64,000 nucleotides of DNA from Hyposmocoma kahamanoa (GCF_003589595.1 NW_020653900.1:885868-949867); one strand, 5' to 3'; shown: positions 11,201-20,005, counted from the stretch's first letter. The notes: generated by a model not told the origin, from the sequence alone. Numbers and translations are program-made.

Positions 11201-13261
11201 AAAGAACCAATCTTCATGAAAACAATCAATCTTCCTGACTTAATCGTTAAGGAATTTTATCAAAGTTATAATTATGCTAAAAACAACAGCGGAACTGCTT
11301 TTTCGGCTTACAGTCTGTTTCTGGAAGGTTTGTAAATTATTCCAGCGTGCCGTTTAGGTCTTGTCACGTTTAGGTCTCGAACGTCCGCATCGAATATCAG
11401 AATCGATGAATACGGATGCCGATGCTAATGCTGCTATTCGCAACAACCCCAGTTTTAACAATAAAGCTATACTTTCACTTGTGATTGATGTAACGCTTTG
11501 TCTTTCCAGAACATACCAAAGCTGATTTATGTCTACCAATGGGGTGCACTGTTCTACAGCATGACGGTTTTCGCACTTTTCTTTATATTGATGGTCTACT
11601 GTTTGGCTGTACGCGGAAATTGCGCTGTGGCCGCAGGTTCATTAGTAGTGATTATGATTCTTAATGCGTTATGTAAGTTGTTTTCTTTGTAATTGTTTAT
11701 AATAAATCCGCCATTAATTCTGACCTATGGCGCTCGAATTTGGTTAATGATATAGTCGATGAAAATACATGTCAGTATCAAGCAGATGCAAGGTAACTGG
11801 CAAGTAGATACAATATGCCAGTATCACACTGTTGTCATGTAACTTGCAAATGGTTACAAGGTAAAGATATGCTAGTAGAAAGTAGATAGGAGGTGACTAC
11901 CCTTGTACACTCGTAAAAGATTTAAAGGTAAATAGTACACGATGAAGGCAAGCCAAAAAAGCAGATGTCATGTAACTAACATTTATAAATATTAGACAAC
12001 ATCACATACATTGCTCTGATCCCAAAGTAAGTAGCTAAAGCACTTGTTTTATGGAAATCGAAAACAACGATTGTACGACAAACGCCCAGACCCGAGACAA
12101 CATAGAAAAGTTAGTTCTACATTGATCCAGCTGGGGATCGAATCCAGAAACTCAGAGATGGTGACATCATAAAAACCGGTGTGCACACCATTCGGCCACA
12201 GAGGTCGTCAAAGTCAAAGTTGTCAAAATAAATAAAGTTAACCATGTATACAAAGTCATGCTGGTGTTGGAGCTCAATACCTTGGGCACAAAAAGTGAAA
12301 ATGCTCTCTACTGCAAATCATTCTGCAAGAAAAAATCGAGGACCGCAGAAAATGTGGCCGTGTAAAAACCACATGTCTCCAAAATCTTGTAGAGTGGTTC
12401 AACACGAGTACTACAGAAGTCTTCTGAGCCACAACTTCATGGGCCCAAGAAGCTACAAAGAAAAGCCGACCTCCGGTAGGAGATGGCGCACTAAGGCTCT
12501 GTTCACATAATTTTTATTGCAAGATTTTTATTGTAGATAGAATTGTAGGAAAGGATAAGTATAATTGTAATAAAAACAATGGTATAAAAACACAGGCATA
12601 ATGTTATGAAACACTCCCAAACTTAAATTACATACGGATATGCTCATGGATGAATATAAAGTAGAAATTTACCCCAGAAAGGTCTGAATTCGTAAATATA
12701 TTACTGCTTTATAAGCAGTTAGGTTTTCTTGATTGAAGGACACATCTTTTCTCTTCCGTGAATTTTGGAAGAAGTCACGACGGAACGAAGCAAAGTAAGA
12801 TTGACGAAGAAAAGAATTAGATAACGATTCAAAATTTTAAAAGTAAATGGCCAGGAACCAGAGAAAAGGGAAGGTCGGATGACAATGAAAGAGGTCGCAT
12901 CGTCACAGGTGTATATAAGTCTAAAGGCTTGTCAATAGAAGGCAGATGTAAGGTCTAGTCGTGCGTACAAAAAAGACAAAAAAGACGTGAAAATAAACGG
13001 TTGATTTTTGAGATCAGGCTCTTATAAGGTAAAAGCGTGTGTACGCGTAAGAGGCACTTTAGTAACAGACGTGTCAGGTACATACATGTTAGCTACAAAG
13101 AGTGCATTATTAAGTCCAATTATACGGTAGATAAAATTACTACGTAGTACCAAGTTTAATATACATGTTTTCTTGTTTCAGTAACAACGTATTTCATAAT
13201 TGTGGTAAACAGTCTTCGAATGTCACTGATATTTTTATCGTCTTCAAGTTTAACTCTTTAA
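5144..13261 (+). CDS. Small four-transmembrane protein (LAPTM4/DUF4728-like tetraspan), 4 exons
   Basis: Joining 5144-5236, 9744-9917, 11510-11672 and 13182-13261 gives 510 nt, 169 residues plus TAA, with no internal stop. Introns begin GTAAGA, GTAAGT and GTAAGT and end CAG; the first two are phase 0, and the third splits a Leu codon (T/TA). The protein opens with a cysteine cluster (SCCFCCFLRAG, residues 12-22). Four hydrophobic segments follow at about 22-38, 72-89, 102-123 and 127-152. A loop of about 33 residues (39-71, with GYWDLHG) separates the first two, and the tail is short and Ser/Leu-rich. Order, size and the N-terminal CCxCC-x-LRxG pattern resemble insect tetraspan proteins of the LAPTM4/DUF4728 type, which sit in the plasma membrane or endolysosomes. 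The family call is inference; the exon structure comes directly from the sequence. Confidence 0.82.
5376..5801. mobile_element. hAT-like MITE in intron 1
   Basis: Ends TAGAGGTGGGAA and TTCCCATCTCTA are inverted with one mismatch. Flanking 8-mers GTCTTGAG (5368-5375) and GTCACGAG (5802-5809) match at 6 of 8 positions, as expected for an old 8-bp hAT duplication. The 426-bp interior has no reading frame and ends in runs related to CGTTTAAAA. Confidence 0.65.
6616..7600 (-). pseudogene. Reverse transcriptase and C-terminal domain of the LINE, internally deleted
   Basis: Reading downwards: PLLDLLTPAITIILNTSVSI and FPSSWKDAYIIPL (start of the RT, 7589-7505), a junction, then HLYADDVQIYTQ (catalytic YADD near 7446) and FAINTTNVDLQSILDWS, a frame change, then ILHPILDYADVCC, RLQNMCVRCICG and RRDLHTLSLLYSTLFYP, ending VKEYFLNY with a stop at 6616. 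The fingers and motif A are missing, so roughly 150 residues are lost at the junction near 7503. Several frameshifts are present. Confidence 0.82.
7931..8880 (-). pseudogene. Endonuclease domain (exonuclease-endonuclease-phosphatase) of the LINE
   Basis: This would nick the target DNA for target-primed reverse transcription. The frame is open from about 8880 (INPQSISAHYADM) to 7931. Recognisable blocks: ILTSETFLNP (the conserved Glu), NDRVSSSHGGVAIYLPS, LLGVYYSPLK, FLMGDFNTCL (the GDFN box), CSPSLLTLI (usually SPSxIDL) and FSYHDLVYL, where the usual SDHxxI box has Tyr in place of Asp. The last change would remove a catalytic residue. The segment after it, ALWLNDDLRNFMVKKNRA, is the usual linker towards the RT. 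Confidence 0.85.
8886..8955 (+). repeat. Possible 3' tail of another LINE
   Basis: GTAAATAAACATACTGAATATTGAATATTG looks, in its parts, like a 3' end with short TGAATAT repeats. It abuts the 5' break of the minus-strand LINE. Too short to assign. Confidence 0.3.
9250..9500. repeat. Repeat with GATCGGAAA motifs and a SINE-A-like tail
   Basis: TGATAGCCTCTCCCGATCGG and CCGATTGGAAACTTTTGAC recur at 30745-30830 in the same order and orientation. The outer parts resemble SINE-A tail sequence: AACTCCACTAG near 9278 and an inverted TTGAATTGATATTCAA near 9452-9467. It is probably an old composite of two families. Confidence 0.5.
9588..9725 (+). repeat. tRNA-derived SINE head next to the exon 2 acceptor
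   Basis: Box A-like GTGGCTCAGATGG (9618-9630) and box B-like GGGTTCAAGTC (9662-9672) have tRNA spacing. The head is enclosed by AATTTCGTCGACTC and its inverted copy GAGTCGACGAAATT, which extends the acceptor-like stem. The copy ends within about 20-50 bp of the splice acceptor of exon 2. It belongs to neither SINE-A nor SINE-B. Confidence 0.6.
9744..9917 (+). CDS. Exon 2 of the four-TM gene
   Basis: 58 codons between TTATCAATTTCAG and GTAAGTAAAA. It completes TM1, then encodes the loop with GYWDLHGAIFTKEGAVEAM and TM2 (ISIVLCVVSVCLVVGALC). Both junctions are phase 0. Confidence 0.82.
10285..10553 (-). repeat. Lepidopteran-type tRNA-headed SINE, antisense
   Basis: On the minus strand a tRNA-like head (box A TAGCCTAATAGTTTGA, box B GGTTCGAATCC) is followed by TCTGAGTTTCTCGGAATTTA and a central block AAAGAAAAACATAGCGGAG, then AAACCTGCA. 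That central block matches the GAAGGAAAACATCGTGAGG domain I know from many moth and butterfly SINEs. This is the clearest lepidopteran marker in the window. Confidence 0.7.
10816..11212 (-). repeat. SINE-A, near full length, antisense
   Basis: The tRNA-like head lies at about 10929-11004 (box B as CCGGATTCGAACCAACG; box A as CAACTAAGCCATGAGAC on the + strand). The 3' tail is at 10816-10900. The 5' body reaches about 11160 (TCGCCATCTATGAGA, CAGTTAGGTAACTTTAAAGC). A further 48 bp in opposite orientation (GATCGAAGGATTG to TTAATAATTA) sits beyond the 5' end, so this copy carries a short 5' inverted piece. It lies in intron 2. Confidence 0.75.
11510..11672 (+). CDS. Exon 3 of the four-TM gene
   Basis: 54 codons plus one base between GTCTTTCCAG and GTAAGTTG. 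It encodes TM3 (core FYSMTVFALFFILMVYCLAV) and most of TM4 (AAGSLVVIMILNAL). An internal Met shortly upstream (MSFQ) lies in intron sequence and is not a start. Confidence 0.85.
11990..12215 (-). repeat. tRNA-headed SINE (family H), antisense
   Basis: On the minus strand: box A-like GTGGCCGAATGGTG, box B-like GGATTCGATCCC, then CTCGGGTCTGGGCGTTTGTC and a body ending ACTTACTTTGGGATCAGAG. A shorter relative lies at 42215-42335. It is in intron 3. Confidence 0.65.
12735..12925 (+). repeat. Decayed LINE-like C-terminal fragment
   Basis: GACGGAACGAAGCAAAGTAA and AACGATTCAAAATTTTAAAA recur at 36728-36790, and GAGGTCGCATCGTCAC recurs near 37138-37153. Translation gives scraps such as MARNQRKG and GRSDDNERG, reminiscent of the C-terminus of R2/RTE-like reverse transcriptases. 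The coding call is weak; the repeat is clear. Confidence 0.45.
13182..13261 (+). CDS. Exon 4 of the four-TM gene with stop codon
   Basis: After the acceptor TTTTCTTGTTTCAG, the first two bases complete the split Leu codon. The frame then reads TTYFIIVVNSLRMSLIFL and a Ser-rich end before TAA at 13259-13261. It completes TM4. The phase match with exon 3 and the typical pyrimidine tract make this the natural last exon. Confidence 0.75.
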
Positions 13262-13346
13262 ACATTTTCGTTTGAAAATGTAAACGTTAACTGTAACCGT
13301 TTCTTTACTTATATTTCGACGGTTGTTTTTACTAATCTATTTGTGG

Positions 13347-13352
13347 AATAAA
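13347..13352 (+). promoter_or_regulatory. Poly(A) signal of the four-TM gene
   Basis: AATAAA 86 bases after the stop codon, followed by a T-rich stretch. It fits a short 3' UTR of about 110 bases. Confidence 0.65.
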
Positions 13353-13526
13353 AAGTTTTATTTTTAATAATTCCTGTTTAATTTGTATGTGTAAATGTGT
13401 ACAGTTTGAGAAATGTGAACGAATACCATAATGCTATTTAGAAGTCGTACTGGAGATCTCTCTCCGTCTTGAAGACTGTTTTACTCTGCTCTATATGCAG
13501 GTATCCCATGATACTTCGTCCCATGT

Positions 13527-13650
13527 GCCGGTAATTTCACCAACACACCAGCTCTCTTACTTTTCAAAACAGGAACGCAGTAATGCTCAAATTACTGCAT
13601 GGCGTCAGAATCAGGTAAGGTGGCAGTAGTACTTCTCTGGCCGAAATCTT
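13527..13650 (+). repeat. Repeat C, 3' part
   Basis: Sense copy of the part running from GTAATTTCACCAAC through GAACGCAGTAATGCTCAAAT to CTTTCTCTGAAATC. It lies about 65 bp before an almost complete copy in the opposite orientation. Confidence 0.75.
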
Positions 13651-13714
13651 TCTCTGAAATCAAAATGATGTTTATTTTTAAGTAAGTAAAAATTATGTAT
13701 TCAAAGCAGTTGTT

Positions 13715-14037
13715 CGAAACTAAAGCCTCGCTAGGAATGTAGAGCTCCTTGGGAAAAAGTTCGTCCAGGGTAGTACTGCCACCTTACCTATTTCTGCTAC
13801 CAAGCAGTAATGTCAGTATTACTGTGTTTCGATTTTGAAGGGTAAGGGTGCTGGTGAAATTATAGGCACATGGGACTTGTCAACTTATGTATCAGGGTGA
13901 CGGAAGCAGTGGTAGTGCCCCTCAGATCTTTGCAATTTAAAGCTCTGAGTGACATTGTAACTGTTATGGACAGGCATGTAGCTTACCATCAGGTGCACGA
14001 CTTGTTCGTCCCGTCACTTGATGTTTTTAAAAAAAAG
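13715..14037 (-). repeat. Repeat C, near full length, antisense
   Basis: Reading the minus strand: AACATCAAGTGACGGGACGA, then GATGGTAAGCTACATGCC, GTCACTCAGAGCTTTAAATT, GGCACTACCACTG, CCCATGTGCCTATAATTTCA, AACACAGTAATACTGACATT and GGTAAGGTGGCAGTACT. About 320 bp. No tRNA promoter or reading frame is visible. This is the best single copy for the family, which recurs at least fifteen times in the window. Confidence 0.85.
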
Positions 14038-14040
14038 TCA

Positions 14041-14305
14041 TTAAATGTATGAGAGCTTTTAACGTTAAAATTTTGGATATTTCTAGTTTAATTTTAAAAA
14101 GTTATTGATGTCGTTTTACTTATTTGGTAACGTACTTTCCCTTTATTCTCATAAGGACAGATTCTCAATAGGACGGATTCTCAAGAAGACGGATTCTCAT
14201 GAAGACAGATTCTCAAAAAACCGGAAATTGTACAGGTGCACGCAAAAGTATTTGAAATACGCCTGTACTTTCGATATCAGTTTCAAGGTTTTTGGTATCT
14301 CTTAA
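14041..14305 (+). repeat. Repeat related to 26850-26965, with an internal minisatellite
   Basis: The flanks (TTTCTAGTTTAATTTTAAAA, then TTATTGATGTCGTTTTA and TTCAAGGTTTTTGGTATCTC) match 26880-26965. About 113 bp between them, 14142-14254, is absent from the other copy. It contains four copies of a 15-17-bp unit, GACGGATTCTCAAGAA and variants, at 14157-14217. Confidence 0.7.
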
Positions 14306-14690
14306 ATTTTATGAAATTGTCGTCTGGGCACACTTAGTGTATACACCCTGTATATGAGTTGATGATGAGATTTTCGGATTGCCTTTTACACTCTTTAACA
14401 TAGCTTAAAAAATGTCACTCCTTTCTTATACACAAGATACATGACTGCGATCCTTAGAATATGTTGTAAAGGATCGTAAAAGATAAAAATAGCAATGTTA
14501 ATACGAGTCACGAGTTACGAAGTAACCTTTACAACCCAACGTCCTGAATATTTCGAGGGTTCTTTTATTGAACCAAAGAATGTCGTAGGGAACTCACATT
14601 ACTGCTTATAAGAAATAGGATGTAGAGTCATCAGCTCATGTCATCACTGGTGGCTAACGCGGGAAGTATTTAGATATTTATCATTCAGAC
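14306..14690. other. No gene recognised
   Basis: AT-rich sequence without a supported frame or a repeat that I could match elsewhere in the window. Confidence 0.5.
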
Positions 14691-15603
14691 CATCGAGTAT
14701 GTAACCAGAAATAGAGACGAAATAAGAAATATCTATCCGTGGCAACTTGTCATATTATCATACATATATATATGTCAAAGTGTAAACGTTACTTTTTTAA
14801 TTAAGATTTTTGTTATTTACGCCATCTAGTGACGAACCCGAGAACGCGTTGACGCTTCTCGGGCAGAGTTGAGGTGGGGCGCGAGGGAGGCAGGAATTGA
14901 AAAAGAAGATGGCGGTGTGATACAAAATGATTTGCTTGACGCTGTTGTAACTGGATGGTTATTTTGAGATTTTTAACAAAAGTAAAGAGACGCCGTGTCC
15001 TTGGACCACTACCTCAAACCTGCCGGTTCGTTTGTTTGTTTATGAAAAGAATATAATTGTAAGTTGGCACGGCGATTGTATGATTGCCCGAGTACCCAAT
15101 GGAGACCGCAGGAAATGAAGATGATAACGCCCACGTTCTTAGTCCTGATCCGACATATATATATATATATATTCTATTAGTCTTATATCACTTTTAAATA
15201 TCAACTCTCGTTTGCGCCGAAATCACAAATTAGAAAATTGAAATAGTACAGCAGCGCCTACAACTGGCCTGTATATAAGACTCCGTATATTCCAAAAATA
15301 TACTGTATTTATTGTAATAAAGATAATATCTCTAACAATAGGGTCTGTTCCACTCGGTGGTGTGGGAAAAACAGCAAAACATCTAATTACAAAACAAACG
15401 GAATCACATTTCATCGGTAATTAAATATGAAATATGTAATTTTGCAATTTTCGTCCATTAGTGAAACAATTGACGACACCCGTCAATTGTTTCGAATTCG
15501 GGCTGGCCCGTCGAAGCGCAATTATCCCAGTAATGATTTGGCAGAATAGTTTGCAAACAAATTAAATGACATTTCGTCCCTATTTCTGGTTATGTACTCG
15601 ATG
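14691..15603 (+). mobile_element. MITE-M copy 1 (hAT-like), split by an LTR
   Basis: Inverted ends CATCGAGTATGTAACCAGAA and, on the other strand, CATCGAGTACATAACCAGAA continue to about 33 bp. Flanking 8-mers ATTCAGAC and ATTCAGAT differ at one position, giving a hAT-type 8-bp duplication. Without the inserted 383 bp the element is about 530 bp. The body carries TCAACTCTCGTTTGCGCCGA and GACGACACCCGTCAATTG, shared with the other copies. No coding sequence is visible. Confidence 0.85.
14773..15155. mobile_element. Candidate solo LTR inside MITE-M copy 1
   Basis: A 383-bp block begins TGTCAAAGTG and ends GATCCGACA (TG...CA with TGT/ACA ends). It interrupts MITE-M within a run of TA dinucleotides. 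The interior has GC-rich stretches and pieces such as GTCCTTGGACCACTACC, unlike any other repeat here. The target duplication is uncertain because the flanks are (TA)n on both sides. Internal retroviral-type coding sequence is absent, as in a solo LTR. Confidence 0.5.
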
Positions 15604-15605
15604 AT

Positions 15606-16186
15606 TCAGATACACATCAAGTTCATTCTTTCTACTGGGTTATTGGGTTGGATTATTGGGTTATTGTTGGGGATTTTTAAACATATTTTGAAGTAAATAA
15701 AAAAGTAACAAGTAAGGTCCTGAAAATTTGTTTCAAAATTGTATGGCCGACAAAAAGGCCGTCAAGCACCATCCATTAATTAATGACGTGGGTCTTCATA
15801 CATATGCATAGCAAAAATATTCACAGTGATTAGTCCGTGCTACACACACTACATCATACCACACAATATTATGTTATTTATAAATCTTTGACATTGTGTT
15901 AGCGAATCACATTGATTTATTTTATTCTGTTAGAAAACTTACTTTGCGTCTTTAAAAATTAGTTTTATCTAAATAGGAAACAAATCAGTACCTATCATCA
16001 TCGTCGATATCAACGAAATGCTGACAGGCGGCCGCCAATGTGAAAAACATATTTAACGAGAAAGGACATGGCTTTGTTTTGTTTGGATTTATAGTGAAAA
16101 GATCTCATAATATAATTTGTAACAGCCACTGAAGTTTCATTTCTATGTCTACTATGAAAAGTTTACAATCGTTTGGATTTATAGAT
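15606..16186. other. No gene recognised
   Basis: AT-rich spacer between MITE-M and the piggyBac-like element. No supported feature. Confidence 0.5.
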
Positions 16187-16499
16187 TTAACCCTTAACTA
16201 CATTTGTGGGGTAATTTTATACCCCACCCGTCATTTGTTTGCTAATAACTTCGTTCCAAGTGCAACGTAGCCATCCCGTTTCAACGTAATTTCTCAGTGT
16301 GTGGACGCGTGTTTAGTGGCAATCAGTGTTTTTATAGGTATGTATCATGGGGTCAAAATTTACCCCACGAATTCAGTTACGTAAATTTTTATTCGTCAAT
16401 ATGCATTGTTTTTATTTGTTTTAGACAAAATGACTTGCCATTTCAAAAAATCGAAAATCAAATGAAAGAGATATTGCTACGGTAGTAAAAATTTTGATT

Positions 16500-16764
16500 T
16501 GCCGGATATACCGTATTTTTGAAGATGCTAACGAATTTAGCGATAGCACTCCAGAAATGTCAGATCATGATACCGCCAGAGAAGTAGAAGTTTATGGACA
16601 CGAAGAAGAAGAAAAAGGCACACAGATGAAGAAGATTAAGACGGAGTAAGACAATCTGGTTACTTTTATGGAAAAAATCGTTACAAATTGCCATTGTTGA
16701 GATATTACGAGTATATGAAACCTGAGACAGCTGACTCTTTTGGGAAAAAAATATTTGCTATAAT
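16500..16764 (+). pseudogene. N-terminal remnant of a piggyBac-type transposase
   Basis: An acidic stretch, EDANEFSDSTPEMSDHDTAR, and a downstream peptide GYFYGKNRYKLPLLRYYEY (different frame) resemble the acidic N-terminus and the YGKNxxKW-type block of piggyBac transposases. Stops and frame changes separate them. Everything after the block, including the DDD catalytic core, is missing. The assignment leans on the TTAA ends. Confidence 0.55.
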
Positions 16765-17051
16765 CATTGACTTACAAATAAATGGACGACGGGTCTAATA
16801 CAAAAACCACGAAAAAAAATGTCCCAAGTCAACCTATTTAAACGTAGTGACATGTCAAGGAATATGAAAAAGCTAAAACTTTGAATTTAAATTGTAATGT
16901 CATCGCAGTACTGTCTAATTTTGCTTGATTCGCTGTCAGTCGAACAAATGAAGACTAAAGCGTGAATGACGCTCTGTATACGATTTTAACGCCCTATAAG
17001 TTCGGACACTTTTTAGCGAGGACCCGACGTCCATATAGTTGTAAGTCAATG
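16765..17051 (+). mobile_element. MITE-D copy 1 (hAT-like)
   Basis: Ends CATTGACTTACAAATAAATG and, inverted, CATTGACTTACAACTATATG. Perfect 8-bp target duplication GCTATAAT at 16757-16764 and 17052-17059. 287 bp, no reading frame. Nested in the piggyBac-like element, so it is younger than that insertion. Confidence 0.9.
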
Positions 17052-17468
17052 GCTATAATACTTATTATTGTCATTATTTTTATAGAAAGTACCAGTGTTG
17101 TTTTTCTTTATAAGTTACTAAAATGATCTTTACTTGATCTCAAAATACTTGTTTTGTTATTGTTTAAGTCGATTAAATTTGTTTGTGAGACAAATTCCAA
17201 AAACTAGTTTTATAAATGCCAAAACTGTACTGTTTCGATAAGTGCCTTAATTTGGTTAATTTTGAATAAAGAGTTATTTTCTATAAATAGAAGTCTTTTT
17301 CTTATTTAATATTCAATAAACAAAAATATATAAAACATAAACCTATCTTTTTAGACGTATTTATTTTTGGGGTCGAAAACTACCCCACAAAGTTATTAAA
17401 GTTCATAGATTTAGTATATTAAATCTATGTAAAAGTTAGTCTAAATAGCAAATGTAGTTAAGGGTTAA

Positions 17469-17945
17469 AAAGGGAAAAATTGTAGCTCAAAAATGTTATT
17501 TCCGTTTTCCATACTGGTCAACTTTGTAGTCTTTAACTTTGCAGTTTTATAAAGCTCTACCATTCATAGGCCTCAGTCTGACTTTTCTTATAAAAATATT
17601 TTTTAAAGTAATCAACTTTTTCTCAGTCAGGTAAAAAGTTAAAAGAAAAACGTTTTCCGCATTTCCCTGCAAACACGAACGACGTTCGTTTGCCGGAGCG
17701 TAACGGATTTATTTCTTTGAGATGAACTTTCTTGTGTATCTACAACGCGAAAGTAAATAAATCTGGGATGCTTTTGTGTCTAGGGTATAAATAAAGATAT
17801 ACAACGATAAAAAACTTTTAAAAGAGATAGGTTGACACTTTTCTCATTACTTAAAGAGGTGGATTGAGCTAGTACGAATTCTTCACTTAATCTTATGCGA
17901 TGGTAAAAAATAAAACTTAATGTATGTATTAGCGATTTATTTATT
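17469..17945. other. No gene recognised
   Basis: Spacer after the piggyBac-like element; no supported feature. Confidence 0.45.
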
Positions 17946-18012
17946 CCATCTAGTATATAACCAGAAATAGTGACGCAATAAGGCATCCATCCCAGGCAAC
18001 TCATGAGGCAAA
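17946..18012 (+). repeat. MITE-M, one end only
   Basis: CATCTAGTATATAACCAGAA continues through CCCAGGCAACTCATGAGGCA. This is the first ~67 bp of the family; the rest is absent. Confidence 0.7.
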
Positions 18013-18884
18013 TGATAGATATATAATTACTCGTTTATTTGCTGAATCACAGTACATTATAAACATGCTTATGACGTAGGTACAATGGTAATCACAAAGA
18101 AAAAGGCTAGTCTAGGTTTGTGAGTATGGTCTGGAGTATTATATTCTATTCAGTCGAACTACGACGCTGATGATTCTGCCAGGTTCTAAGGCGAGCCGGT
18201 AAAAGAAGTAACTCAGAATAGAGAATCAACACGGTGTTAGAATGTAAGGTATGTTAGTTAGTTATAATATTAATTGTATAGGTGAATAAGTTATTATACA
18301 AGCTTTAAAACAATAAGACACTGGATGAGGTAACTGGAAAGAAAATAAAAAAAGGTGAAACATGTAATGTGTGAGTAAGGACTTGTGTGGTTATATAATA
18401 ATTGTAAATGAATGTGTGTTTTGTTTAGAGGTGTGTGTTTGTGTGTGTAGGTATGTAAAAAGTATGTGTGGTTTATATATAACTATAAAACAAAGTATTT
18501 ATTCCAGGGAAAATCTTTTTATTATTTTTTATGCCGTTTTATGGGTGGGAATAATGAGCGGTGGGACGCATGCTCTTTGCTCTACTTGGCGATTGCATGT
18601 AGACCTTCAAGATGGGTCTGCTTGAGTTATTTTATATTCATCAATGCACGTGGAACCACTTCTGTATGAAATGTATCAGTTGTTTAGAGAAACTTGTTTA
18701 CCTGCGTGCAAAGTCAATGTTAAAAATATCTGATCAACCTGCAAACGCAACAGAGTACATTTTAAAATTTGTTCGATAGACAATCGCAAAAAAACGTTCG
18801 CATGAGCGCGCGTTTTCCGTGCGTTAAGACAACGTAAGAAAAAAACAGTGGAAGTGCCTAAAGTCAACAAAATCTTGATATTGA
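18013..18884. other. No gene recognised
   Basis: Contains a GT-rich run near 18431-18475. Frames at 18371-18669 have no family resemblance. Confidence 0.45.
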
Positions 18885-19345
18885 TTGGTCGTAGTTTCAA
18901 ATTTAAAAAGAAATAAATTCTGGATTGTTAATATAATTTAAACTTGACCCTGTATCGCTGAAAGTTTAATCCTATCAATGCCTGTTATAGAAGTTACGCC
19001 GTTTTGACATTATATTGAAATTTCAATCAATGTGCTGCCTCAAGCGGTTTATTCCTGAACGACGACGAATTAGAGTTATTAATTTAGTTCTCCAAAAACG
19101 AAGCGACTATATTGCAGGGGTATAAGCTTTACTTTCGTTTCTTGTAACAAAAAAAATACAAAATAGAAAATTTGTTAAAATAAGACTTTTCGATTTTTGC
19201 ACCTCAAAACAGCACAATAAGGCATTTTTCTAGGATTTTAGAGAATTTGCATGAAAGAACAATATACCACACAAAGCGAAAATGGCGGACTGAGTTGAGA
19301 TGGCACGCGTCTGACGCTATCTAAACACTTCTACTGTATTTATTG
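18885..19345 (-). mobile_element. Family T copy 1: deleted THAP-domain transposon
   Basis: On the minus strand the copy runs from CACAGAACAATAAATACAGT (near 19345) to TTTGAAACTACGACCAATCA (near 18885). At 19225 it opens MPYCAVLRCKNRKVLF before a stop. Met-Pro-x-Cys-x4-Cys-Lys-Asn is the typical start of a THAP zinc-finger domain, the DNA-binding module of P-type transposases. The distal part, with AAATTTCAATCAATGTGCTG and a TGCCTC/GCTAGATGGCAGC motif, is shared with 41270 and 60955. The body of the transposase is missing. Confidence 0.6.
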
Positions 19346-19741
19346 TTCTGTGATTAAGACGGTTAACGAATCAAATACGCGCTCATGTGAACGGCAGTAC
19401 GGCAAAACTATGAAATGAAAAGAAATTAAATTTTATTTGCTTAAAACATGGTGTGAAAGATGGAACAATTTTTACAGAACACATGCTTTACCTGACTAGG
19501 CATGCAAAATGTTGCTTAAATTTAGTTTAATTATAGCATTGTCATCAGACGTGTACAAGGAATAATAATAATAATAATCAATTAATTAATTAACAACAGA
19601 ATAATAAACTATCAATGTCAAATTATTAAATATCATACATCATGATTACATTAAACATAAATATACCTTATAATTTCATGTCGACATCCAATAAGAAACA
19701 AAGAATAATCAGTCAGTTAAAAACAACAAAATAATAACCTT

Positions 19742-20005
19742 CTATAATTATTAATACAAAGATCGAACACTCAGAATAAATTCCTACGATCCGGTCGGAT
19801 TCGAACCGACGTCTTCTTGCATACCGTGCCAGACGCTATACCAACTAAGCCACGGAACGAACCAACGGACCTCACGAATTTTTCTATGTGCTTGCGTCGT
19901 GTCTTTGTACTTGGTCTTTCAACGACTTTTTAGTCGTAGCGCGTAGTGGAGTAATTTCACAAAAAATAATTCAATATCAATTCAATAAAAATTTAATTAA
20001 TAACC
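19742..20005 (-). repeat. SINE-A copy with inverted head and sense tail
   Basis: The tRNA-like head is antisense (CGGTCGGATTCGAACCGACG near 19792) while the AT-rich tail (GTAGTGGAGTAATTTCAC, then TCAATTCAATAAAAATTTAA) is sense. The insertion is flanked by a 13-bp duplication AATAACCTTCTAT (ending at 19745 and again near 20012). Confidence 0.8.

Larger units (their letters stand above)
16187..17468 (+). mobile_element. piggyBac-like element, degenerate, with intact ends
   Basis: TTAA flanks both ends (16187-16190 and 17465-17468). Ends CCCTTAACTACATTTGTGGG and, inverted, CCCTTAACTACATTTGC match for 16 bp, and GGGGT/ACCCC motifs recur just inside both ends. The TTAA target and CCC start are diagnostic of piggyBac elements. 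Length is 1274 bp, including the 287-bp MITE-D inserted at 16765. Only scraps of transposase remain. Confidence 0.85.

Noticed and set aside
12244..12510. 88-residue frame in intron 3
   Set aside because: No family resemblance, no splice context, and on the same strand inside an intron of the four-TM gene.
19742..20005. tRNA genes at the SINE-A and SINE-B heads
   Set aside because: The tRNA-like heads recur with the same non-tRNA tails, have target duplications and imperfect anticodon arms, so they are SINE promoters and not tRNA genes.
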